A stretch of 64,000 bases of DNA from Marinobacter sp. C7 (GCF_022343555.1 NZ_JAKQZH010000001.1:1470108-1534107), one strand, 5' to 3'; shown: positions 44,969-54,094, counted from the first letter of the stretch. The notes: generated by a model not told the origin, from the letters alone. Translations and numbers: made by a program.

Positions 44969-46102
44969 ATGAATGTGTTACACCTGATTGATACGACAGG
45001 CCCGGGAGGTGCTGAAACGGTATTTGTTGAGTTGATCTCCGGGCTTCATTCAGCTGGATACCAGCCTACGATCGTGCTTCGTGGTGAAGGGTGGGTAAGT
45101 GAAAGGATCCGGTCTCTGGGTTTTGAGCCCGTCATCATCGATTCAAAGGGCAGCTTTAATATCCGGTATCTGCTGGAGCTGGTTAAACTGATCCGCCAAC
45201 GCGATATTTCCCTGATTCATGCGCATCTACTTGGCTCGAATGTTTACGGTGCTGCAGCGGCCCTGATTACGCAGAAACCGATGATTGCGACTTTTCATGG
45301 CAATGTCGACGTGGCCGCTGCAGAACGCTTCCTGAAAACCAAATTCAAAATTGTCGGTGCCGGCGCCAGTGCGATTGTCTGTGTTTCAGGGCAACTTCAG
45401 GACAGTCTGAATGCCCGCAGTGCCTTGCCGAAGCATAAGTTGCGGTTGATCTACAATGGGGTCGATCCATGCCGGTTTGGAATTTCTCGGGCAAGCTCTC
45501 TGAGGGAGGAGCTTGGCTTGCCCCCTGCGGCGAAAATCATACTTTCTATTGGCAATATTCGCCCGGCAAAGGGGTATCACAGGTTGGTTGAGGCAGCGGC
45601 AAAACTGGTACCTCAACGCAGAGATCACCATTTCGTGATAGTGGGGCATCAGCGTGCTGAGCTTTACGGTCAGCTGGTGAGCCAGATTAATGCAGCGGGA
45701 CTTGCCGGCAATATCCATTTCCTGGGCTTTCGCGAGGATGTGGAGTCCTTGTTGGGCCAGGCGGATTTCTTCCTGCTGCCTTCGATTTCAGAAGGGTTCT
45801 CCATTTCAACCGTGGAAGCCATGATGTCGGGCGTTCCCGTGATCGCGACGCGAAGCGGAGGGCCTGAAGAGATTGTTAAAGATAACGAGACCGGAATCCT
45901 GGTCCAAGCGGACTCTTCTCAGGGGATTGTTGACGGGATAGAGCGACTGGAGTCGCAACAATTCACCCAACGGCTGGTTCAGTCAGCTAAGCGCCACGCC
46001 GTAGCAAATTTCTCCCGGCAGGCCATGCTTGAGGCCTACCAGACCCTCTACCAGGAGATGCTCCGACCCTGGATGCATTCTGACGAGGTTCAAACGCCCT
46101 GA
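44969..46102 (+). CDS. Family 4 glycosyltransferase
   Basis: 377-aa GT-B enzyme. N-terminal motif LHLIDTTGPGGAETVF, C-terminal nucleotide-sugar-binding region IRPAKGYHRLVEAAA, LLPSISEGFSISTVEAM (the E-x7-E motif) and ATRSGGPEEIV. Adds a sugar to the lipid-linked repeat in the cytoplasm. An upstream ATG at 44924 would add 15 polar residues; 44969 has GGAGG upstream and the expected family start. Confidence 0.9.
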   Translation: MNVLHLIDTTGPGGAETVFVELISGLHSAGYQPTIVLRGEGWVSERIRSLGFEPVIIDSKGSFNIRYLLELVKLIRQRDISLIHAHLLGSNVYGAAAALITQKPMIATFHGNVDVAAAERFLKTKFKIVGAGASAIVCVSGQLQDSLNARSALPKHKLRLIYNGVDPCRFGISRASSLREELGLPPAAKIILSIGNIRPAKGYHRLVEAAAKLVPQRRDHHFVIVGHQRAELYGQLVSQINAAGLAGNIHFLGFREDVESLLGQADFFLLPSISEGFSISTVEAMMSGVPVIATRSGGPEEIVKDNETGILVQADSSQGIVDGIERLESQQFTQRLVQSAKRHAVANFSRQAMLEAYQTLYQEMLRPWMHSDEVQTP

Positions 46103-46120
46103 TTATTCTGGAGTGAATAA

Positions 46121-47164
46121 ATGGCGGCATCGCTTACAGGACCCAAAAGGGCCTCCTCCAAACAAATTTTTATCAATCTGCTGACCCACTCCGGGCTGGA
46201 CCGGGTCGCCCGTATGTTCTTCCCGCCGATTATTCCGGTTTTCCTGCTGCACCGCTTTGAGAAACCAGGCGTGAATGTTAGCGGACATGATCCGAATTTC
46301 GTTGACGAGGCCTTGACCCGGTTAAAGAAGAAGGGCTTTACGTTTATCTCACTTGATGAGGCCGTTCAGTTGAAGGTTGTAGAGCTGGAACGGTTCCGGA
46401 AACTTGTCGCGTTTACGATAGACGATGGATTCGCTGACCAGATCGAGATCGCTGCTCAGATATTTTCCGCACATTCGTGCCCTTTGACGTGTTTTGTCAT
46501 CACGGACTTTCTTGATGGTTTGAGTTGGCCCTGGGACGCCAAGATATCCTGGATATGCAATAACGTCCAAATGCCATGTATGAATATAACGCTCGGAAAA
46601 CATAAACTTGAATTGACTTTCCAGACGGATGAGGACTGTCGAACTTCGTCGCGAGTTTTGCGCACAATCATCAAGGCTTCGCTTCCCATGCAGGCCGAAA
46701 CATTAGTAGAAAGCGTGATCGCTCAAGCGGGTGTGGAAGTCCCACGTTCAGCGCCAAGCGGGTACGAAGCAATTGAATGGAAAAGGGCCCGGGAATTGGA
46801 AAGTCCTCTTATTCAATATGGCGCACATAGCCGGACACATCAGTTATTGTCGAGTCTTAATGACGAAGAGTCCGAAGAGGAGATTGCTGGCTCCAGGCGT
46901 CGTCTCTTGGAGGAGGTTCTCAATCCAAGCAACGTATTCTGTTATCCGGTGGGGCGCTTTGTTGATTTTACAGAAAGGGAAAAGGCGCTAGCCCGAAAAC
47001 ATGGCTTCGTGGGGGCTGTCAGTGCCGAGCCTGGCTATTTCGTCAAGGGAAAAACGGCTCAGGATCTGTTTTCGCTTCCACGCTTCGGCTTTCCGAGTAA
47101 TATGGCCGATTTGTTGCAATGCTGCACCTGGGTGGAGTACATGAAATCCAGAGTTTTCGGATAG
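46121..47164 (+). CDS. Polysaccharide deacetylase family protein (second in locus)
   Basis: 347 aa. NodB-like: FLLHRFEKPGVNV, the catalytic AFTIDDGFADQ, and a later GAHSRTHQLLSSL with metal histidines. SWPWDAKISWICNN is a subgroup feature. No signal peptide. GGAG precedes the ATG. Base composition starts to fall to A+T-rich in this gene, which marks the left edge of the variable core. Confidence 0.85.
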   Translation: MAASLTGPKRASSKQIFINLLTHSGLDRVARMFFPPIIPVFLLHRFEKPGVNVSGHDPNFVDEALTRLKKKGFTFISLDEAVQLKVVELERFRKLVAFTIDDGFADQIEIAAQIFSAHSCPLTCFVITDFLDGLSWPWDAKISWICNNVQMPCMNITLGKHKLELTFQTDEDCRTSSRVLRTIIKASLPMQAETLVESVIAQAGVEVPRSAPSGYEAIEWKRARELESPLIQYGAHSRTHQLLSSLNDEESEEEIAGSRRRLLEEVLNPSNVFCYPVGRFVDFTEREKALARKHGFVGAVSAEPGYFVKGKTAQDLFSLPRFGFPSNMADLLQCCTWVEYMKSRVFG

Positions 47165-47180
47165 TGCTTCACGGGATACC

Positions 47181-48362
47181 TCAGCGCTTTAAAAGCGTTT
47201 TAAAATACCTTTTTAGCTCAAACCAGAACGGTGCCATATCCCCAAATCTGTTCACTTCATGGCGGGTGCCCGCATGGGGAATGAAGAAGGCTACCAGGTT
47301 CATGAATTTTGAGGACAACGAATATTTGCTTAACGGGGCTTTCATGACCAGGTAAAGTCGATCTATGTCACCTAGAAGCCAGCGTAAGCGCTGTTTGTGA
47401 TAAGTAGGCGGGATTAACTGATCTTCCATGCAGTGAGACTGGTAAAGCAGGTAGGGAAAGTCGGTTCCCGAATCAATCGCGAGTTGTAATGAGCCCCAAA
47501 AACGAGGATTCACTTCCATCAAGTAGGGAGTCCCATCTTTCGCTACCCGAAACTCAACCATGGCGACACCATTCCAATGGGCGTGGTCCAGGATAGATTT
47601 AGCAATGCTTTGCATACGGGGGGAAACCCGAGTTGATTCGCTAAGCACGCTCACTCCTCCTTCTGGGGGCTTTTCACGCAAACGCCGATGGGCAAAGAAA
47701 CAGATGGCCTTTCCCTCCCGGTAAAGGGCAAAGATTCCCTGACCTTCCCCTTTGACAAACGACTGGATAGTAAACGGGTATGAAAAAAAGTCGTGCCTAC
47801 TGAGGGCTGCTTCCACGGCTTCTCGTGTATGGGCAATAACCACATGGGTGGTTATGATCCGGTCAGGCAAAACGATCCTGGATCTAGAAGGTTTCAGAAC
47901 CGCAGGAAAGCTACGAATTGAATCAACTGCCAACCGCCCGTCCTCCCGATCCTTGCACCAGACGGATTCGGGGAACGGGAGGTTGAGATCTTGTGCCAGA
48001 TGAAAAAGCTGGTTCTTGTCTGCCAAGATCTCAAAATCACTGGAATCCGGAAACGGTAGGATGCAGTGATTCGGTAGAAGGTGTCGATGCGCCAGAATGA
48101 TATAGGTAGTCGCCTCGGATATTGGCAGTAAAAACGTGACCGAATGCGTACTAACGTAATTTTGAATATCCTCCATGAAATGATCGGGGGTCTCAAATGG
48201 GTCACGGTATTGCATTCGTCGAGCGCAAGCGCCGGAACTTCCCGCGAGAGACTGACTGGTAGCTTCGCCTACGCTTACCATCAATCCCCGCTTTCCGAGT
48301 GACCGGGTAGCCGCGAGTGAGGCTCGCTGATTACCATCAAGTATCAGAATGTGTGGGGTCAT
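47181..48362 (-). CDS. ATP-grasp family protein
   Basis: 393-aa protein with an N-terminal Rossmann-like pre-ATP-grasp domain (HILILDGNQRASLAATRSLG) and an ATP-grasp core (FPAVLKPSRS, ITTHVV, FTIQSFVKGEGQGIFAL, VEFRVAKDGTPYLMEVNPRFWGSL with metal ligands E and N). Family members ligate carboxylates to amines or thiols, as in carbamoyl-phosphate synthase and D-Ala-D-Ala ligase; the substrate here is unknown. Convergent with the deacetylase gene 16 nt away. ATG at 48362 preferred over a GTG four codons upstream. Confidence 0.8.
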   Translation of the reverse strand: MTPHILILDGNQRASLAATRSLGKRGLMVSVGEATSQSLAGSSGACARRMQYRDPFETPDHFMEDIQNYVSTHSVTFLLPISEATTYIILAHRHLLPNHCILPFPDSSDFEILADKNQLFHLAQDLNLPFPESVWCKDREDGRLAVDSIRSFPAVLKPSRSRIVLPDRIITTHVVIAHTREAVEAALSRHDFFSYPFTIQSFVKGEGQGIFALYREGKAICFFAHRRLREKPPEGGVSVLSESTRVSPRMQSIAKSILDHAHWNGVAMVEFRVAKDGTPYLMEVNPRFWGSLQLAIDSGTDFPYLLYQSHCMEDQLIPPTYHKQRLRWLLGDIDRLYLVMKAPLSKYSLSSKFMNLVAFFIPHAGTRHEVNRFGDMAPFWFELKRYFKTLLKR

Positions 48363-48404
48363 GCTCGATTGCACTCCTTTGCTGTGTCCGAGCGGGTGGA
48401 CAAA

Positions 48405-48416
48405 GGCTTATAAGCC
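48405..48416. promoter_or_regulatory. 12-bp perfect palindrome in the ATP-grasp/phosphatase divergent region
   Basis: GGCTTATAAGCC lies 43 nt upstream of the ATP-grasp start and 103 nt upstream of the phosphatase. A possible operator; nothing else supports it. Confidence 0.3.
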
Positions 48417-48451
48417 ATTGGCGAACTCCGTCTATATCTCAAATCACAGTA

Positions 48452-48469
48452 TTGATTCTAGGCAATCAA
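48452..48469. promoter_or_regulatory. TTGATT-N6-AATCAA inverted repeat upstream of the phosphatase gene
   Basis: Perfect 6-bp arms with a 6-nt centre, about 50 nt before the ATG at 48519. A candidate regulatory site for the phosphatase-ligase pair. Confidence 0.35.
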
Positions 48470-48518
48470 ACGGAAAAGGCTAATTCAAATAGAAAATAAC
48501 AGTATCAAGGAAACTGAG

Positions 48519-49085
48519 ATGGAAGCTCTTGCGGATTCTTCAATGACGAAACATCTCGAACATAAATACGGATCTAAAAAGGGGATGCTTCGATTTTTGA
48601 CTTATCAGGCTGTGATGAATCTGGGTCTCTATCGTCAGTTCCGGGTTGGAAATCTCGATCAAGACCAAAGACTGGTATTTGTTTGCATGGGTAATATATG
48701 TCGAAGCCCTCTTGCGGAGGTTTACGCAAGAAAATTAGGGAGGGTGGCTGCGTCATGCGGTATAGAATGCGAAAGCGGGTATCCGGCAGATGACAGGGCG
48801 ATCAAGTTTGCCAGAAGACTTGAGCTCAATCTGGAAAACCATCGGACCAAGAATGTGCGAGACTTTGAGTTCGCTGAAAATGACATAATTATTGGCATGG
48901 AGCCGAGACACCTAAGATTAATAAAAGAATTGAATATAAATGTATCAAGACTTGGATTGATAGGTTGTTGGCATCCGCAGAGTATCGCATATATTCATGA
49001 CCCTTTTAATTGTTCTATACAGTACTTTAATAGATGTGAGTCAATTATTATCGACTCTGTCAAGGGAATGATTTGTGAAAGTTGA
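48519..49085 (+). CDS. Low-molecular-weight protein-tyrosine phosphatase
   Basis: 188-aa protein with the phosphatase loop CMGNICRS (Cys56, Arg62, CX5R) and a later HDPFN carrying the general-acid aspartate. About 50 residues precede the loop, longer than the few residues usual in Wzb-type enzymes; that extension is basic and probably helical. In Wzy-dependent systems this enzyme dephosphorylates the tyrosine kinase. A+T-rich. It overlaps the ligase gene by 11 nt. Confidence 0.88.
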   Translation: MEALADSSMTKHLEHKYGSKKGMLRFLTYQAVMNLGLYRQFRVGNLDQDQRLVFVCMGNICRSPLAEVYARKLGRVAASCGIECESGYPADDRAIKFARRLELNLENHRTKNVRDFEFAENDIIIGMEPRHLRLIKELNINVSRLGLIGCWHPQSIAYIHDPFNCSIQYFNRCESIIIDSVKGMICES

Positions 49086-50433
49086 AAAAGAAGTCCCAAT
49101 AGAATCATTTTATGGACTGAAGGTTAAGCCGATATTTCGCCATTTTTTAAGTGAAAGCTTTGCTTTCAAGATGGTTTGTGCGTACCTGTTTTTTGAGTAT
49201 TATCGGCCTCAGTCCATATATAGTTGGCTGGATTTTATACCTTGGACGCAGTTGGCTGTAGTTGGTGCTATTTTGGGGTTTGTTTTTGGTAATGAAAGAA
49301 AGTGGGTGAGTTCGCCAATAAATAAGGGGTTAATTTTATGGTTCATTTTTATTTTGCTTTCAAGTTGGCATGCAATTGAACCCGACGTTTCATTTTCAGT
49401 ACTTAAGAATTCATACTCTTGGATAATAATATATTTCATAATCGTAAATATTGTTAATACCCGAAGAAGATTTTTGATATTTATTTTTATATTTTTGTTA
49501 ACCAGTTTCAAGCTGTCGTTTTCACTTGCCCTAACATGGGCGGGAAGAGGATTTAGCTTTACCACTTGGGGGTTGATGGGGCCTCCAGGATTTTTTCAGA
49601 ATTCAGGTGAATTGGCGATACAAATGATTGTTTTCTGGCCAATTGCTTGGGCGATTGCCAAGTCTTTCAGAAATCACCTGCCAAAATGGAAGTATTATAT
49701 CCTGACAGCAATGCCTGTTACCGCAATGATGGTTGTTCTCGGTTCCAGCTCTCGCGGTGGACAGTTGGCGTTGATTTTCCAAATCCTTTTCAAAAACCTC
49801 AAGTTCGTCCTTAGATTAAAGGTTATTGCTTCAGTGCTATTGGTAGGCGCTTCTATCTGGTATCTTCTTCCGCCAGAACAAAAAATGAGATTTGAGAACA
49901 TTGGTCAGGATGTATCTTCCAAACAGAGGATATTATACTGGGAAAATGGCTTTAAAATGATGCAATCCCACCCGTGGTTGGGCGTCGGTTATTATAATTA
50001 CATTCCCTATTATGAAAAATATTATCCGGAGGATATGCTTTATTCAAGAGCAGAGCTTCCTCATAATATTTTTATTCAGGTTGGAGCCGACCTTGGTTAT
50101 CCTGCTCTCGTACTTTACTTGTCGATGATTATTTATGTATACCTGAAAACGAAAGCTCTCAAAAAAAGTTTGAGGTCTCAGGGCAAGGATCCGCTCTTCG
50201 TGAACATTTTAGATGGGCTTAACATCTCTTTGGTTGGTTTCGTTGTCGCTGGGCAGTTTGTGTCCGTAGTCTACTACCCGTTTTTGTGGATTCATTTTGC
50301 GATCTTTGTTTCCTGCGAAAATATAATTATAAAAGAGATGGTTGCTGGTGAAGAAAGAGCCCGAAAAGCTGTCCGGTTTGCGGGTGCTCACGGAGTAGAG
50401 GCCTGCGACAGGCTTCAGAGGCCTGAGCCTTGA
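49075..50433 (+). CDS. O-antigen ligase/polymerase-like membrane protein (Wzy_C family)
   Basis: 452-aa polytopic inner-membrane protein with about 11-12 hydrophobic segments and a large periplasmic loop. Family signs are VVLGSSSRGGQLAL and the loop motif MMQSHPWLGVGYYN with RAELPHNIFIQVGADLG. It could polymerise repeat units (Wzy role) or transfer chains; in this locus, where no other polymerase is visible, the Wzy role is likely. Strongly A+T-rich, but the last 25 codons are GC-rich. GTG start at 49075 behind AAGGGA. Confidence 0.85.
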   Translation: MKVEKEVPIESFYGLKVKPIFRHFLSESFAFKMVCAYLFFEYYRPQSIYSWLDFIPWTQLAVVGAILGFVFGNERKWVSSPINKGLILWFIFILLSSWHAIEPDVSFSVLKNSYSWIIIYFIIVNIVNTRRRFLIFIFIFLLTSFKLSFSLALTWAGRGFSFTTWGLMGPPGFFQNSGELAIQMIVFWPIAWAIAKSFRNHLPKWKYYILTAMPVTAMMVVLGSSSRGGQLALIFQILFKNLKFVLRLKVIASVLLVGASIWYLLPPEQKMRFENIGQDVSSKQRILYWENGFKMMQSHPWLGVGYYNYIPYYEKYYPEDMLYSRAELPHNIFIQVGADLGYPALVLYLSMIIYVYLKTKALKKSLRSQGKDPLFVNILDGLNISLVGFVVAGQFVSVVYYPFLWIHFAIFVSCENIIIKEMVAGEERARKAVRFAGAHGVEACDRLQRPEP

Positions 50434-50455
50434 GGCAGGAAAATTGGTGTTTAGC

Positions 50456-51448
50456 TTAGCTGTAGAATTGCTCAATAACCGGTTGCCTCTGAGCTTGTTC
50501 TTTTTCCAGGATATCACTTTTCAGTTCAGACGCTTCGCACTTTAGACGACTTATGTTCTGTTGCATGTTTTCGATTTCCTGAGCGATAGACTCCGTTGTC
50601 GGGTCACAGAAAAGCGCACCTTTCGTAAAATACTCCCTTTGTGCTGGCGTATCTGTCAGAATAATCGGTTTTTCGGCCGCAATGCTTTCGTAAGCGCCGC
50701 ACACCATGCAGTCGTTACGCTTGGTCAAATCTATGCAAAAGTCTGATGAAAAAAGGTGATGTTGAAAGGAATCCTCGTCCACGAATCCAAGCAGAGTTAC
50801 ATTTTCCGGAATGACCTGAGGAAGGAGCGTCTGTACTTTCCGGTAATTCCCGGTAAAGAAAAAATCGATTTCACCCGTAAAACGAGATGAAGCATTCAGT
50901 ATTTCCGAAAAAGGCTCATCGTCACTCCAGGAGGTGATACACAGAGCCTTGAGACGATTATTCGGGTGAAATGGTTCTTGGGAGGTGTTCTTAAGTGTTG
51001 GCAGTGGATCAGGCAAAACTATTGGGTTTCCACCCAGGGCCTTAACATGGCGTGCCAGATCAGAGTTCGTTACTATCACGGCGTCCGCCTTTCGAATTAT
51101 GTAATTGTTTACTCTTTGCAGCAGGTTTCCTTCGACTCCCGTCCCATATACTCCAGAGTTGTGGGCGTCGATAATGACTTTGCATTTTCTGAAACGTTTG
51201 ATTACCAAAACAAGTAACGACAATACAACCGAAGGATTTTGTGCGATCAGATAGTTGGGTCGATAGCCTCTGACAGCTCCTAGCGTCCTCCAGGTACTCT
51301 TAAAATAACGAACAAGTCGCGGTGAGTTTTGTTCAATAATTTCAAGCAGGGGGGCGCCAACATAGGTGCTGGCAGACCTGTTTCGGGTCTGCCGCTCCCA
51401 CGTAATCCATAGGGCATCGGTCCTTAATTCCTTTTGCATTCCGGACAT
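50456..51448 (-). CDS. Glycosyltransferase (GT-B type)
   Basis: 330-aa protein with a Rossmann N-half (YLIAQNPSVVLSLLVLVIKR, KVIIDAHNSGVYG) and a C-half containing TSWSDDEPFSEILNA, VTLLGFVDEDSFQHHLFSSDF and CGAYESIAAEKPIILTDTP, which resembles the donor-binding region of family 4-like enzymes. A probable cytoplasmic glycosyltransferase; sugar unknown. Convergent with the ligase gene, 22 nt apart; start ambiguous between ATG 51448 and 51439. Confidence 0.8.
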   Translation of the reverse strand: MSGMQKELRTDALWITWERQTRNRSASTYVGAPLLEIIEQNSPRLVRYFKSTWRTLGAVRGYRPNYLIAQNPSVVLSLLVLVIKRFRKCKVIIDAHNSGVYGTGVEGNLLQRVNNYIIRKADAVIVTNSDLARHVKALGGNPIVLPDPLPTLKNTSQEPFHPNNRLKALCITSWSDDEPFSEILNASSRFTGEIDFFFTGNYRKVQTLLPQVIPENVTLLGFVDEDSFQHHLFSSDFCIDLTKRNDCMVCGAYESIAAEKPIILTDTPAQREYFTKGALFCDPTTESIAQEIENMQQNISRLKCEASELKSDILEKEQAQRQPVIEQFYS

Positions 51449-51462
51449 CCGTGTTCAGAAAA

Positions 51463-52317
51463 CTATTCGATCGAGAGGTCTGGTGCCGCAGGAGCACTCA
51501 CGTCTCCAACTTGGGTAGCCATAGGGTTGCCTTGGGCGTCGCGATAAGGAGGCGTGTCCGAAGTGAGAACAATGTCATCGACGTACATATGCTGGGTCTT
51601 CGGAGCGCCACCATTCCAATAGGTGAACAGGTGGGCCCGGTCCGAGAGATCTGAGGCATTCCGAAGGGTTTTCGCTCCGGTAATCTCACGAAGTAGCTGG
51701 CCATTTTTCCATACTCTTACGATGGCATTTCCGCCACTATCGACCGGCACATCATCGAATTTGATATACATTTCGTAACTCTCCCATGTTCCTCGCTGGG
51801 GTTCATCCGAGGGGGCTCCGTAGGTGAACCACTGCTGTTGGCCTTCAAAAATGAATTTGTGAGGAATTGAGGAGGCTTCGGGATTGATGTACCAGTCGTT
51901 ATAACCTACGTTCGAGCCACCACTGTTGTTAACGTGGACCCTGAGGAACTTCAGGTGGCTACCCTCGCCGGAAGAGTCGTAATTAAAACCGTCGGGAAAA
52001 AACGTGTTCACACTGAACCAGATCTCATCTCCTTTTCCCAGCTTCCGCGGAAAATCGATTACGCCTCCCCACTCACCGTACGCGGTGGAGCCTCCCGTGA
52101 CTGTCAGTTTGGCAGCCTTGCTCCCTCTTAGCACCCTTTCATCTGTGATGTAGGAGCCGCCTGAGGCACCATCAAAGTCGGAGGCTGTTCCCTGTGCCTG
52201 GGAGCCCACTCGCCCATCTTCGAAGGTTAGATTTCTGGTCCAGGCAAAAGACGGAGTCGATATCGATGCCAGAAACGACAGGCCTAATGCTCCTAGGATT
52301 ATTTTGGATGGTTTCAT
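51463..52317 (-). CDS. Secreted concanavalin-like protein, possible polysaccharide lyase
   Basis: 284-aa exported protein with a signal peptide (KIILGALGLSFLASISTPSFA). The body looks like a jelly-roll lectin/glucanase fold of the heparin-lyase-like type (PF14099-like): FEDGRVGSQAQG, EIWFSVNTFFPDGFNYDS, YNDWYINPEA, TWESYEMYIKFDDV, MYVDDIVLTSD. No PEP-CTERM tail, no lipobox. The ATG at 52317 sits behind TTGGAG; a TTG 15 nt upstream is less likely. A secreted lyase within an exopolysaccharide locus would trim or release the polymer, as AlgL does for alginate; catalytic residues were not identified. Confidence 0.65.
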   Translation of the reverse strand: MKPSKIILGALGLSFLASISTPSFAWTRNLTFEDGRVGSQAQGTASDFDGASGGSYITDERVLRGSKAAKLTVTGGSTAYGEWGGVIDFPRKLGKGDEIWFSVNTFFPDGFNYDSSGEGSHLKFLRVHVNNSGGSNVGYNDWYINPEASSIPHKFIFEGQQQWFTYGAPSDEPQRGTWESYEMYIKFDDVPVDSGGNAIVRVWKNGQLLREITGAKTLRNASDLSDRAHLFTYWNGGAPKTQHMYVDDIVLTSDTPPYRDAQGNPMATQVGDVSAPAAPDLSIE

Positions 52318-52561
52318 AACGTTGATCTCCAAGGAATATGTTAAAGGAGATTAAATTGATAAGTTTCGCATTGGCACTCACCAGCGGTTCTTTGATTATA
52401 GTCGATGGTACTTATTGGGGCGCAAGCAATTTCAGCATTTGTTTTCAAATTGTAAGGTTGTAACTAGCTGATGTGTTTATAACTAACTATTTCATAAGCG
52501 AAAAAAGTAATAAGAAAAGTTAATGATTTTCATTTTTCGAGCCTCAATCTCAGTAGCATCA
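52318..52561. other. 244-nt A+T-rich intergenic region
   Basis: On the minus strand a perfect TATAAT (52400-52395) lies 77 nt upstream of the lyase-like gene, with TTGCGC (52425-52420) 19 nt further, a possible promoter with a long spacer. The rest is A+T-rich with no open frame or repeat that I can support. Confidence 0.4.
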
Positions 52562-54031
52562 CTAATGCCAGCTTTTAAGTAGACTGTTCAGTTTTCCTCT
52601 TCCCTTGAAAAAAATATTAATGACTATCGATCTTGGTGTTGAGTAAATAAATATTGTAAATATGTTTAGAGAAGATCCGATAATTGAATAGAAAAGTGCA
52701 TCCAGCGGAAGGATATTACTGTCGGAGCTTACTAGATATATGAAGTAGAACGAAATAAAAAGCTGAATTATAAAGGCAAATATTGGTAGGTGCATATCAA
52801 AAAATCGTTTTGCAAAATGGAACGTGATAGAAAATTCAAAAATAGTTCCAAGCATGAATGCCTGGGCAGCTCCAACATAACTGAAACTCGGAATAAGGAC
52901 TATGTAAAGCAGAGTTATAACCGTAGCAGTCAGGAAGGTATTTCTTGTTACCCATCCTGTGTTTTCCGTGAGTAGGAAGCTAAAATTATTGTAGTAAGTC
53001 AGGCTTTGGAAAACCGCGGCAAATGCTAGATAGGGAATGGCTTTAACGGCGGAATGGAACGAATCGTCGGACATGAACTCGAGCACGGGCTTAGATAAGA
53101 TGCTCAAACCCATGGCGGAGCACACAAGGATCGTCGATACAAAAAGAAAAACATTTCGGAAAGTGGGCATACAGTCAGGTTGCTGTGCGATTTTGAATCT
53201 CTCTGTTTGCCAATATTGAGAGAAGGGAAACCAGATGAGCATGGAAATGACTGCTCCGAATTTTGCTGCGAGCTCAAAAAGACCGACCGCATCCAGATCT
53301 GAAAATAATTGGATAAAAAATCTATTGGAAGATCCTATATATAGACCTGCAATGCCAGATACCCATAATGGCCACGAGAATCGGAATAGCTTTCTAAATA
53401 TGGCGGAGTTAAAGGAAAGCCCGGTTTTTGATAATGTATAATATGTCAGGAAGGAAGCAATAAGGATTGATGATGCCATCGCGCTGATTGCGATCCCCAA
53501 TAGCCCGAGTTCCAATATGACGACGGTGATGATGTTGAGACTGAGTTGGACTCCCAACTTTATGAGGTTTAAAGATATAAAGGTCCAGGGTTTCTTCAAA
53601 ATCCTTATATAGGTAAATGCATAATTCTCTAATGCATGAGTAAGAATAAGCACTGAGAACATAGCGACATAGAGTGAGTATTCAGCGCTTCCAAATAGAA
53701 TAAAGGAGGCTCCATCGCGGAATACTGTCAAGGCCAAAGCAGACAGGCCGCTGAATAGAAAAGTGGCAATAAGGGCTGTCGACACGACTTTTTTTTGGCG
53801 AATTTCTGACCTTTCCTCAAAATAGTATTTCGGAACTGCTTGGAACATATGGCCGCCAAACATTATCTCGATAAGGCTTACCAAAAATATCAAAAGACCA
53901 ACGACACCATAATCTGCTGGCGTCAGGTAATGCGTGTACACTGGCAGCATAATGAAGCTGACCAGATGCCGTGAGATATTCCCCAGAGCATAAATGAGAG
54001 AATGTCCGATGATTTGTTTCCCCTGAGCCAT
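52562..54031 (-). CDS. Polysaccharide flippase (Wzx-like, MATE/MOP superfamily)
   Basis: 489-aa inner-membrane protein with 12-14 predicted hydrophobic helices. Opening IIGHSLIYALGNISRHLVSFIM, YTHYLTPADYGVVGLLIF is characteristic of oligosaccharide flippases, which move lipid-linked repeat units to the periplasmic face. Markedly A+T-rich, in common with the ligase gene, consistent with serotype-like exchange. GAGGA about 8 nt before the ATG. Confidence 0.9.
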   Translation of the reverse strand: MAQGKQIIGHSLIYALGNISRHLVSFIMLPVYTHYLTPADYGVVGLLIFLVSLIEIMFGGHMFQAVPKYYFEERSEIRQKKVVSTALIATFLFSGLSALALTVFRDGASFILFGSAEYSLYVAMFSVLILTHALENYAFTYIRILKKPWTFISLNLIKLGVQLSLNIITVVILELGLLGIAISAMASSILIASFLTYYTLSKTGLSFNSAIFRKLFRFSWPLWVSGIAGLYIGSSNRFFIQLFSDLDAVGLFELAAKFGAVISMLIWFPFSQYWQTERFKIAQQPDCMPTFRNVFLFVSTILVCSAMGLSILSKPVLEFMSDDSFHSAVKAIPYLAFAAVFQSLTYYNNFSFLLTENTGWVTRNTFLTATVITLLYIVLIPSFSYVGAAQAFMLGTIFEFSITFHFAKRFFDMHLPIFAFIIQLFISFYFIYLVSSDSNILPLDALFYSIIGSSLNIFTIFIYSTPRSIVINIFFKGRGKLNSLLKSWH

Positions 54032-54094
54032 TATGCTGTCCTCAGGAGAGTTCGATTGAAGTCGAGATACGGGGTGATCATGGGAGGTTTCCGA

